Positions 17,142 through 24,950 of a stretch of DNA of 64,000 bases are shown here, one piece after another. The notes beneath the pieces were generated by a model, which did not search any database, had not been told where the DNA came from, and saw only the letters and a program-made list of their open reading frames with translations. The stretch covers positions 62,001 to 126,000 of the forward strand of contig NZ_BMTU01000016.1 of the NCBI RefSeq assembly GCF_014649835.1, read 5' to 3'. The position numbers and the translations under genes were made by a program. The stretch's first letter is position 1; the number at the start of each line of letters is the position of its first letter. This DNA is from Streptomyces pilosus (GTDB taxonomy: Bacteria > Actinomycetota > Actinomycetes > Streptomycetales > Streptomycetaceae).

Positions 17142-18631
17142 CCGTGGACCTGTCGGAACTCGCCCGGACCCTCGCCGGCCGCCGCCTGCTGGTGATCGGC
17201 GACGTCGTCCTGGACACCTACGTGCGCTGCGCCGCGGACGGCCTGGCCCGCGAGGCTCCCGTGCCCGTGTTGCGCGCCGAACGGACCGTGCACCACTGCG
17301 GCGGTGCCGCCAACCTGGCGGCCAACGCCGCCGCCCTCGGCGCCGAGGTGGAGATCGTGACCGCCTGCGGAGCTGACGAGGCGGGCGACCGCCTGGTGGA
17401 GCTGCTGCGCGAGGCCGGCGTGGGCACCGAAGGTGTCCTGCGGGTGCCTGGTGGCACCACGCCCGTCAAACGCCGCCATACAGTACGCGGACAGCTCCTC
17501 ATGCGCGTGGACACCGGTGACGGCCCGGTCGCCCCGCCGCTCGACCAAGACCGCTGGACCGCGCTGCTGGCCGGACGCATGGCATCCGCGGACGCCGTGG
17601 TGATCTCCGAGTACGGCGGCGGGCTCCTGTCCGGGCCCCTGGTCGCCGCGCTGGCCGCGCTACGCCCGGTCGGCCCCGAGACGCTGGTCGCCGACGCCAG
17701 GGACATCGCCGCCCTCGGGAACGTGCGTCCCACCGCCGTCACGCCCAGTCGGGAGGAGGCCGCGCGACTGCTACCCGTACCGGACGACGGAAAGGGCGGG
17801 GACCTGCAAGAGCCGCGCCGGCTCGCCGAACGTGTCCTGCACCTGTCCGGAGCCCGCATCGCGGTGCTCACCCTGGGCGCCGACGGCGCCGTGGCCGTCG
17901 AACGCGATCGTCCCGCCGTACGCACCTACAGCCGCAGGCTGCAGATCCGCAGCACCGTCGGCGCCGGCGACACCTTCGCGGCCGCGCTCGCTCTCGCCCT
18001 CGCCTGCGGGGCCGACACCGCACCCGCCCTGGAACTGGCCTCCGCCGCCGCGGAGGCCGTCGTCGCCCGGCCCGAAACCGCCGTATGCACGGCGGACGAC
18101 CTGGCCGCACGACTGGGCGCCACCGGCAAGGTCATCGCCTCCGGTGGCCTCGCGGCATGGCAGCGCGCCCACGACCGCCCCTACCGCCGTCTGGTCTTCA
18201 CCAACGGCTGCTACGACATCCTGCACGCCGGGCACGTCTCCAACCTCAGCCGCGCCAAGGAACTCGGCGACCTCCTGGTCGTCGGCGTCAACAGCGACGA
18301 CAGTGTCCGACGGCTCAAGGGACCGGGGCGTCCGCTGACTCCCCTGGACGAACGGATGCGCATCCTCGCCGCCCTGAGCTGTGTCGACGCCGTCGTGCCC
18401 TTTCGCGGGGACAGCCCGGTGGACCTCCTGGAGGCGCTGCGTCCCGACGTCTATGTCAAAGGCAGCGACTACACCCCGGAGACCCTGCCCGAATGGTCGC
18501 TGGTGACGCGACTGGGCGGACGCGTGCACCTCCTCGACAACGTCGAGGACCGCTCCACCACCCGTCTGATCCACCGGATACGGGCCCTGTCCGGTCCCGG
18601 CGTCCCCACCTCCGACGAAGGGAGCCCGTGA
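17138..18631 (+). CDS. blmC: HldE/RfaE-like sugar kinase-nucleotidyltransferase, BlmC-like
   Basis: 497-aa bifunctional protein. Residues 1 to about 320 are a PfkB-type sugar kinase (GGAANLAANAA near the start, catalytic G275-A-G-D278). Residues about 350-490 are a cytidylyltransferase-like nucleotidyltransferase with FTNGCYDIL and H363-A-G-H366. This is the layout of HldE, which phosphorylates a heptose phosphate and makes the ADP-sugar. In bleomycin the RfaE-like BlmC is assigned as the NDP-sugar synthase for the hexose branch. Whether this enzyme makes an activated hexose or a true heptose cannot be decided from sequence. ATGA coupling to the carrier gene in front and TGATG coupling to the radical SAM gene behind. 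Confidence 0.9.
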   Translation: MTVDLSELARTLAGRRLLVIGDVVLDTYVRCAADGLAREAPVPVLRAERTVHHCGGAANLAANAAALGAEVEIVTACGADEAGDRLVELLREAGVGTEGVLRVPGGTTPVKRRHTVRGQLLMRVDTGDGPVAPPLDQDRWTALLAGRMASADAVVISEYGGGLLSGPLVAALAALRPVGPETLVADARDIAALGNVRPTAVTPSREEAARLLPVPDDGKGGDLQEPRRLAERVLHLSGARIAVLTLGADGAVAVERDRPAVRTYSRRLQIRSTVGAGDTFAAALALALACGADTAPALELASAAAEAVVARPETAVCTADDLAARLGATGKVIASGGLAAWQRAHDRPYRRLVFTNGCYDILHAGHVSNLSRAKELGDLLVVGVNSDDSVRRLKGPGRPLTPLDERMRILAALSCVDAVVPFRGDSPVDLLEALRPDVYVKGSDYTPETLPEWSLVTRLGGRVHLLDNVEDRSTTRLIHRIRALSGPGVPTSDEGSP

Positions 18632-19902
18632 TGACCGCGATGGGGCCGGGTGAGTTGCTCTCCGCGACGGCCGACGTTGTCAGGGAGGACCCCGACAAGC
18701 GTCTCGCGATCTACGTCCACGTGCCGTTCTGCCTGTCCAAGTGCCACTTCTGCGACTGGGTCGTGGACATCCCCGTACGCCGGCTGCGTTATGACGAGGA
18801 GGAACGCCGAGACTATCTCGATGCGCTCCGTACCCAGATCCGGCTGTACGGACCGCTGCTCACCGGTCTGGGATACCGTCCCGAAGTCATGTACTGGGGA
18901 GGCGGTACCCCCACACGGCTCACCCCGCGGGAGCTGACGCACCTGGCGGAAACGGTCCGGGAGTCCTTCGACCTGTCCACACTGCGCCAGTGGTCGGTGG
19001 AGACCACCCCGAACGACCTGACCGAGGACCGGGTGGCGGCGCTGCGCGAGGCCGGGGTCGATCGCATGAGCATCGGCGTGCAGTCGCTGAGCGAGTACCA
19101 GCTACGGGTCTCGGGCCGAGCCCACGGCCCGGACGACGTGACGCGGGCCGTGGAACTGCTGCGTGCGGGCGGCATCGACAACTTCAACGTGGATCTGATC
19201 TCCGGCTTCCCCGGTGAGACCCTCGATGCGCTGGGTGAGACCTTCGACCGGCTGCTGGCCCTGGATCCGCCGCACGTGTCGGTCTACCCCTACAGGGCAA
19301 CCCCCAAGACGGTGATGGCCATGCAGCTGACGCGCCGACAGATCGAGGCGCACGACAGAACCGCCATGACCCGGGCCTACGAGTTGTCCATGGAGCGGCT
19401 GCGCGCGGCGGGGTACCACGAGTACTGCCACGGGTACTGGGTCCGTGACCCCGCCCACGAGGACCGGGACGGCAATTACAAGTACGACCTGACCGGGGAC
19501 AAAATCGGCTTCGGCAGCGGCGCCGAGTCGATCATCGGCCACCATCTGCTGTGGAACGAGAACCGCAAGTACGACGAGTATCTCGGCCACCCCGATCGAT
19601 TCACCTTCGCCCACCGCTTCTCCCTCGACGAACCCTCCCGGCTGACAGCCACCGTCGGCGGGGCCCTGATGACCCGCGAGGGCGTGGTCTTCGAACGGTT
19701 CCGCCGGCTGACGGGACTGTCCTTTCACGACGTCCGCGACACCCCGTACTTCCGACGCTGGCTCACCGTGCTCACCGACTGCGGTGCCCGGTTCGCTGAG
19801 ACACCGACCGCCCTGCGCATGGAGTCGGACACCATTCACCGCGCCTACATCACCCATCTCGCCTACACCATGTACTCGGGACTCACCCCCGAGCGCGCCT
19901 GA
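18631..19902 (+). CDS. HemN-like radical SAM protein
   Basis: 423-aa radical SAM enzyme. C34-x3-C38-x2-C41 (CLSKCHFC) binds the 4Fe-4S cluster; YWGGGTPTRL, RMSIGVQS and NVDLISGFPGET are HemN/HemW-type SAM-binding motifs. Members of this class include coproporphyrinogen dehydrogenases, heme chaperones and class C radical SAM methyltransferases that put methyl groups on sp2 carbons. A methylase acting on an aromatic carbon is attractive because bleomycins carry a methylated pyrimidine; this is inference. It starts inside the stop of the kinase gene (TGATG), so it belongs to the same operon. A haem function is the main alternative. Confidence 0.88.
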   Translation: MTAMGPGELLSATADVVREDPDKRLAIYVHVPFCLSKCHFCDWVVDIPVRRLRYDEEERRDYLDALRTQIRLYGPLLTGLGYRPEVMYWGGGTPTRLTPRELTHLAETVRESFDLSTLRQWSVETTPNDLTEDRVAALREAGVDRMSIGVQSLSEYQLRVSGRAHGPDDVTRAVELLRAGGIDNFNVDLISGFPGETLDALGETFDRLLALDPPHVSVYPYRATPKTVMAMQLTRRQIEAHDRTAMTRAYELSMERLRAAGYHEYCHGYWVRDPAHEDRDGNYKYDLTGDKIGFGSGAESIIGHHLLWNENRKYDEYLGHPDRFTFAHRFSLDEPSRLTATVGGALMTREGVVFERFRRLTGLSFHDVRDTPYFRRWLTVLTDCGARFAETPTALRMESDTIHRAYITHLAYTMYSGLTPERA

Positions 19903-19973
19903 GCGCCACCACGACCGGCGGCGCACCCGCCCCGCCGTCGGCGACACACAGATATGACGAGGAGCGAACGACC

Positions 19974-20519
19974 TTGGAACACCTGCCAGAAGCTGCCGCG
20001 CGTCTGTTCGCGGCCGTACAGGCGGCGGACGCCGCCGGTGCCCGCACCGCCCTGGCCGAGGACGCCTCGACCGCCGCGCGTGACGCCCACGGATGGACCC
20101 CGCTGCACTGGGCGGCCGGCCGGGGGAGCACGGAACTGGTGGCCCTGCTTCTCGAACACGGCGCCGACCCCCGTGCCGCGGCCGACGGGCGCACACCCTA
20201 CGACGTCGCCCTTGCCGCGGGGCACGTCACCGTGGCCCGCGCGCTGGCCCGTTTCCGGGACGGCGGCACATGGCAGCCGTACTGCCGGGCGTACCCGCTG
20301 GGGGAGCTTCGGCGGTTCCCGGGCTGGCAGGACTCCACCGGCGAGGACGACTCCGCCGTCGTGTACCTGCACGACGACCTGACCGTCACCGCCTCTGTGA
20401 TCCCCGGCGACCGGACCGTCTTCGCCGGGGACGCCCCCGGCTGGAGCGACTTCTGCCGGGACGCCCTCGACTTCGCCGTTCCGGACGAACTCGATCTGTG
20501 TGCCGGAGGGCCCGCGTGA
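19974..20519 (+). CDS. Ankyrin-repeat protein
   Basis: 181-aa protein. Residues about 35-85 hold two recognisable ankyrin repeats (GWTPLHWAAGRGSTELVALLLEHGADP, then GRTPYDVALAAGH), a protein-binding scaffold. The C-terminal 90 residues (WQPYCRAYPLGELRRFPGW to the end) are a separate region that I do not recognise. The start is a TTG at 19974 with AGGAG about ten bases before it; no in-frame ATG fits. It lies 71 bp after the radical SAM gene and 61 bp before a condensation gene on the same strand, so it likely shares their transcript. A role as adaptor between NRPS parts is speculation. Confidence 0.75.
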   Translation: MEHLPEAAARLFAAVQAADAAGARTALAEDASTAARDAHGWTPLHWAAGRGSTELVALLLEHGADPRAAADGRTPYDVALAAGHVTVARALARFRDGGTWQPYCRAYPLGELRRFPGWQDSTGEDDSAVVYLHDDLTVTASVIPGDRTVFAGDAPGWSDFCRDALDFAVPDELDLCAGGPA

Positions 20520-20580
20520 ACGGGCCGTTCGTGCGGCGCGCCGTGGCCCACGGCAGGACCGCCGGCGGGGGAGCGGCCCG

Positions 20581-21930
20581 GTGAACGTCCACGACCTGGA
20601 CGCACACCCCCTGACCGCCAACCAGGAATGGGAGTGGGACTTCGACCACAGCATCGGGTCCGCCGCCTATCACCGCCCCGTCCTGCTCCGCCTGCGCGGG
20701 CCGTTGCGGCCGTGTGCCCTGCGGGAAGCCGTCGCCGCGGCCGTGCGACGCCACCACAGCCTGCGTACCCGCTACCCACTGGTCGACGGCCGCCGCATGC
20801 AGGTCGTCGACCCGCCCGGGTCCCGGCCCCTGCCTCTCATCGACCTCACCTCGCTGCCCGCCCGCGCACGCGAGGACGCCCTGGTGCGTATCGGGCGCGA
20901 CGATGCGGCCAGCCCTTTCGACATGGCCGGCGGTACGACGGTTCGCTGGGGCCTGGTGCGCCTGGCGGCCGACCACCACGCCCTGCTGGTCTCGCCTCAC
21001 CATGTGGCCGTCGACCTGTGGTCCCTGTCGGTCCTCGCCGCCGACATCGCCGCCCACTACCGCCACGCCGCCGCCGGCGAACCCCTGCCCGCGCGCCCCG
21101 CGCCACTCCAGCCCTCCGAGTGGGCCCGTGCCGAACGGGAGCGCTGGACCTCCGAACACCTCGACGCCGCTCTGGCTCCCTGGCGGGAGGCCCTCGCACG
21201 CCTGCCCGCACTCGAACTGCCCGCCGACCACCCCTCCACCCCGGGCCCGCCGTCCGAGGGGTGGCTGCTGTGCACCCACCTGGATGCCGGACTCAGCGAC
21301 GCCATAAGGGCACTGAGCCGACGGCACGGCGTCACCGTCTTCGTCACGCTGCTCGCGGCCTTCCACAGCATGCTCGCCCGCGTCTGCGACGTCGACCGGC
21401 TGGTCACCTACAGCCTGACTGCCCGCCGGCACAGCCGCGCCATGGAGGACGCCGTCGGTCTCTACTCCGACTATCTGCGCGTCTTCGCCGATCTGACCGG
21501 AGGTCCACCGTTCGCCGAGGTGCTGGCCCGCACCGCGGACCGCGTGCTGGACGGTCAGGACACCCAGCGGCTGCCCAACGAATGGCTGTTGCGCGGTACC
21601 GACGACGGGACGCGACCGCATCCGCTCGAACGAGTGGGGTTCACCATGCACAACACCCCGCCCGTCGGGTTCCCCCTGTCCGAAGGGATACGGGCGGCGG
21701 CGATCGACTTCGACGCGCACGGACAGGGCCCGGTCACCGCCTACTGGCGGGCCCACCTGTTCTTCGACACCTTCGACTTCGGCAGCGGACCCATCACGAC
21801 GGAGATCTTCACGGCCAAGGAGTTGTACGCGAGCACGGGACCGTCCGACTGGGCGCGACGGTACTCCGCCGTGCTCGCCCGGGTCGTCGAGGACGACCAA
21901 GTGCCGTTGTCCCGGCTGCCGGGACGATGA
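20581..21930 (+). CDS. Free-standing NRPS condensation enzyme
   Basis: 449-aa condensation domain standing alone. The active-site motif is intact: H140-H141-VAV-D145-LW. It should join a donor acyl or peptidyl group on one carrier to an acceptor on another or to a free amine, working in trans. The GTG start at 20581 has GGGGGAG eight bases upstream; a longer in-frame extension lacks a ribosome site. It is the last plus-strand gene before a convergent A-PCP gene 18 bp away. Bleomycin clusters carry more than one discrete C protein (BlmII, BlmXI), so this may be one of those. Confidence 0.88.
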   Translation: MNVHDLDAHPLTANQEWEWDFDHSIGSAAYHRPVLLRLRGPLRPCALREAVAAAVRRHHSLRTRYPLVDGRRMQVVDPPGSRPLPLIDLTSLPARAREDALVRIGRDDAASPFDMAGGTTVRWGLVRLAADHHALLVSPHHVAVDLWSLSVLAADIAAHYRHAAAGEPLPARPAPLQPSEWARAERERWTSEHLDAALAPWREALARLPALELPADHPSTPGPPSEGWLLCTHLDAGLSDAIRALSRRHGVTVFVTLLAAFHSMLARVCDVDRLVTYSLTARRHSRAMEDAVGLYSDYLRVFADLTGGPPFAEVLARTADRVLDGQDTQRLPNEWLLRGTDDGTRPHPLERVGFTMHNTPPVGFPLSEGIRAAAIDFDAHGQGPVTAYWRAHLFFDTFDFGSGPITTEIFTAKELYASTGPSDWARRYSAVLARVVEDDQVPLSRLPGR

Positions 21931-21948
21931 CCCCGCCGCCTGCCGACC

Positions 21949-23724
21949 TCACCTCGGGACGCCGGCCCGTCCCGCGGCCTCCTCCACCAGCCCCGCGAGC
22001 GCGGCCACCGTAGGCTTCTCGTAGAACCGCCGGGCCGGCACCTCGACGCCGAACACGTCCTGGATCTCTCCCGCCAGCCGCATGCCCAGCAGTGAGTTGC
22101 CGCCCAGTTCGAAGAAGTCGTCGTGCGTACCTACCTCGTCCAGACCGAAGAGATCCGCCCACAGCCCCGCCAGCAGCCTCTCCAGCCCGGTCGTCGGCGG
22201 AGTGTACGTGGTTCCAGCGGCGCGACGCGGCAGGGGCGGCGACGCCTCCAGTGCCGCCCGGTCCACCTTCCCCCCGACGGTCAGCGGCAGGGCGTCCATC
22301 ACCCGCACCGCGGTCGGCACCGCGTAATCGGGCAGGCGCTCGGCCAACTGCTGTCTCAGCGCCAACGACCCGTCGCTGAAAGGGTCCTCGTACACCACGA
22401 ACGCGGTCAGTTCGCGCTCACCGTCGTCCCGGCGGGGCGCCACCACCGCTGCCTCGCCCACTCCAGGCAGCCGTGTCAGCACGGCCTCCACCTCGGCCGG
22501 TTCCACCCGGAAGCCGCGGATCTTGACCTGCCGGTCCATCCGGCCCTCGAACTCCAGCACACCATCACCGCGGTCCCGCACCGCGTCCCCCGTGCGGTAC
22601 GCCCGGCCGCCCACCGCGTCAGGGGCCGGCACGAAACGCTCGGCGGTCAGCCGGGGATCCCCGAGGTAACCCCAGGCCACCCCGGGCCCCCACGCCAGCA
22701 GTTCGCCGGTACGCCCGGCCGGCAGCGGGGCCAGCGCCGCGTCGACAACCCGCGCTCCGGCACCCGGCAGGACCGCTCCGATGGGCACGGCGGGGCCTGA
22801 CACGGGCTCGGTCACGGCGTGCAGACACGTGAAGGTGGTGTTCTCCGTGGGGCCGTAGCCATTGACCAGCGAGGCGCCCGGCAGCGCTGCGATCGCCCGG
22901 TTCACCTGCCGCGGCGAGACCACGTCGCCGCCCGCCAATAGTCTGCGCAGTCCCCGCAGGCCCGCCAACTCGGCGTCCGAGAAACGGTGGAACAGTCCGG
23001 CGGTGAGCCACAGGAGCGTCGCACCCTCCCGGGAGACGACCCGCCCCAGCTCCCGGGGCGTGCGCTCTTCGCAGTCGGGCAACGCCAGTCGGCCGCCGTT
23101 GACCAGGGCAGCCCACACCTCGAACGTGGAGGCGTCGAAGGCCGGTGACGAGGCATGCACCACCACGTCGTCACGCCGGGCCCCGGCCGCTTCCGGATCG
23201 GCGACCAGATGCAGCACCGCACGGTGCGGCACAACAATTCCTCTGGGAGCGCCGCTCGTTCCGGAGGTGAAGGCGACATAAGCCGCCGCCTCGGGGTGCG
23301 TCGTCGTCCTCGGCGCCCGCTCCGTGCGCTCGGACCATCCGTGGCAGTGCGCCGCCTCCGGAGGCAACGCACGCCGGCCCAGACTCTCGTCGCCGTCCGT
23401 CACGAGCACCGAGCAGTCCGCCGCGTCGAGCACCGCCCGTCGCCGGGTGAGCGGCGCACGCGGGTCCAACGCCACATAGCAGCCACCACTCTTCAGCACC
23501 GCAAGCAGTGCGACCACGGTGTCGGGGGAGCGCTCCAGCAGGACGCCGACCGCTTCACCGGTGCGCACCCCCGTCGTCCGGAGCGATCCCGCCAGCCGGT
23601 CCGCGCAGCGCTCCAACGTCCGGTACGTCAGTTGCCCACCGCGCCAACTCACAGCCACCGCATCGGGAGTGACACGGGCCCAGTGCCCGACCGCCTCGTG
23701 GACACCGTCGAAGGCCGTGGGCAT
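21949..23724 (-). CDS. NRPS A-PCP didomain, valine-type code
   Basis: 591-aa adenylation-carrier protein on the minus strand. The A domain (about 1-500) has TSGTSGAPRG as ATP loop, NGYGPTEN and a C-terminal Lys in GGKVDR. My hand-read code is DAFWLGGTFK, nearly identical to the known valine code DAFWIGGTFK. The carrier has FFELGGNSLLG with Ser544. The ATG at 23724 is chosen for AAGGAG just ahead; a longer open frame upstream is not supported. It has no condensation domain, so valine or a derived residue must be passed to a free C enzyme such as the convergent one at 20581. Confidence 0.9.
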   Translation of the reverse strand: MPTAFDGVHEAVGHWARVTPDAVAVSWRGGQLTYRTLERCADRLAGSLRTTGVRTGEAVGVLLERSPDTVVALLAVLKSGGCYVALDPRAPLTRRRAVLDAADCSVLVTDGDESLGRRALPPEAAHCHGWSERTERAPRTTTHPEAAAYVAFTSGTSGAPRGIVVPHRAVLHLVADPEAAGARRDDVVVHASSPAFDASTFEVWAALVNGGRLALPDCEERTPRELGRVVSREGATLLWLTAGLFHRFSDAELAGLRGLRRLLAGGDVVSPRQVNRAIAALPGASLVNGYGPTENTTFTCLHAVTEPVSGPAVPIGAVLPGAGARVVDAALAPLPAGRTGELLAWGPGVAWGYLGDPRLTAERFVPAPDAVGGRAYRTGDAVRDRGDGVLEFEGRMDRQVKIRGFRVEPAEVEAVLTRLPGVGEAAVVAPRRDDGERELTAFVVYEDPFSDGSLALRQQLAERLPDYAVPTAVRVMDALPLTVGGKVDRAALEASPPLPRRAAGTTYTPPTTGLERLLAGLWADLFGLDEVGTHDDFFELGGNSLLGMRLAGEIQDVFGVEVPARRFYEKPTVAALAGLVEEAAGRAGVPR

Positions 23725-23822
23725 GCACGCTCCTTGATCACGGGGCCGTTTGACCCGAGCCTGCCAGGCGCGAAGCGGCTGTGGCAAGGACGTTTCAGGG
23801 CCACCGCGGTGATCGGCAAGGC

Positions 23823-23852
23823 TGGCTGTCGTCATCGACCCTTTGCTAGTGT
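23823..23852 (+). promoter_or_regulatory. Possible promoter for the hydroxylase gene
   Basis: In the divergent gap between the A-PCP gene (starts 23724, minus) and the hydroxylase gene (starts 24006, plus) there is TAGTGT at 23847-23852, a common Streptomyces -10 form, with TGGCTG 18 bp ahead as a weak -35. Only the -10 is convincing. Confidence 0.3.
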
Positions 23853-24005
23853 GCGGCGAGTTGGCGCTGCGCCGGACGGGGGACCTCGTGCGCGGAACCG
23901 CTGGGAGCGTGACCCGAACCGACCACCGGGACACCCCGAGCGTCACGCCGCTCGCATGTCGTGCGCTCCGCCCCGGGTCCCCGGACAATGGACAGGAGAC
24001 CTGAC

Positions 24006-24950
24006 ATGGCTGGGACGGCTCGCCCACATCACCGTGAACAGGTGCGCCGACGGTACGCCGATCTCATCGACGTCCTGCTGGCCGAGGGCGAGCCGCAGGC
24101 GGCCGCGGACTGTGCCCGGCTCGCCGTGGAGCAAGGTGTGTGGCGCGATCCCCTGCAGCGCCCCGTGCACTACCTGCCGTCGCTCGACCCCGTGCCCGTG
24201 CACGACCCGGCCGACTTCTGGTTCGTGCCGTATCTGGAGGAGAACTCCCGGCTGATCCGGGCCGAACTGGAGCGTGTGCTCGGCGCGGACGACAATGGCT
24301 TCCTCCCCGTCGAGGAACCGCTCCTCGGCACCGGTGACTGGAAACAGGTCACCTTCTACGAAGGCGGCCAGCGTTTCGACGACGCCTGTGAGCGTTTCCC
24401 CGTCACCGCCGGGATCATCGAGGCCATCCCCGAGGCCACCCTCGCGGGACCCGGCGTCGTGACTCTCTCCCGCCTCCAGCCCGGCTCCCACATAGTGCCG
24501 CACTGCGGTGCCTCCAACGCCAGGCTCCGGGTGCATCTCGGCCTGCACGTGCCCCAAGGCCCTCGTATGCGGGTCGGTGAGCGCACCCTGCACTGGCGTG
24601 AGGGCTCGTGCCTGGTCTTCGACGACTCGTTCGAACACGAGGTGTGGCACACCGGAGACACCCCGCGCGTCGTGCTGCTCATGGACGTCTGGCACCCACG
24701 CCTCGACCCTGCCGTGCAACGTCTGATTACCGAGGACCGGGGCTCCCTGGCCACCCGCGTGCGTGACTTCATGCGAGCTCAGGGCATCACTCGCGTCGAG
24801 GACACCGGTGACGCGATCCTGCTGCATCCGGACGAGCGCGTCGAAACCCTCGTCCGCCGCCACATGCGGCAGGCGGACACCCGTGTCATCGATCTCCACG
24901 ACGAACAGACCGCGCGGCAGGAACCCGACGGACCGGATCATGACGGCTGA
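24006..24950 (+). CDS. Aspartyl/asparaginyl beta-hydroxylase-like dioxygenase
   Basis: 314-aa protein. The double-stranded beta-helix core shows GSHIVPHCGASNARLRVHLGL, with the metal His and the conserved Asn/Arg, and a second His in DSFEHEVWHTG, as in the AspH family (not TauD). Such enzymes use iron and, in most cases, 2-oxoglutarate to hydroxylate beta carbons; in NRPS clusters they act on free or carrier-bound amino acids. ATG follows GGAG by a normal distance. It overlaps the downstream condensation gene by 11 bp. It is the second dioxygenase family in the cluster, so two different positions may be hydroxylated. Confidence 0.85.
   Translation: MAGTARPHHREQVRRRYADLIDVLLAEGEPQAAADCARLAVEQGVWRDPLQRPVHYLPSLDPVPVHDPADFWFVPYLEENSRLIRAELERVLGADDNGFLPVEEPLLGTGDWKQVTFYEGGQRFDDACERFPVTAGIIEAIPEATLAGPGVVTLSRLQPGSHIVPHCGASNARLRVHLGLHVPQGPRMRVGERTLHWREGSCLVFDDSFEHEVWHTGDTPRVVLLMDVWHPRLDPAVQRLITEDRGSLATRVRDFMRAQGITRVEDTGDAILLHPDERVETLVRRHMRQADTRVIDLHDEQTARQEPDGPDHDG

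Noticed and set aside
17138..18631. Reading the HldE-like gene as proof of LPS-type heptose synthesis
   Set aside because: Streptomyces has no LPS, no GmhA/GmhB/HldD genes are next to it, and RfaE-like BlmC is known in bleomycin clusters.
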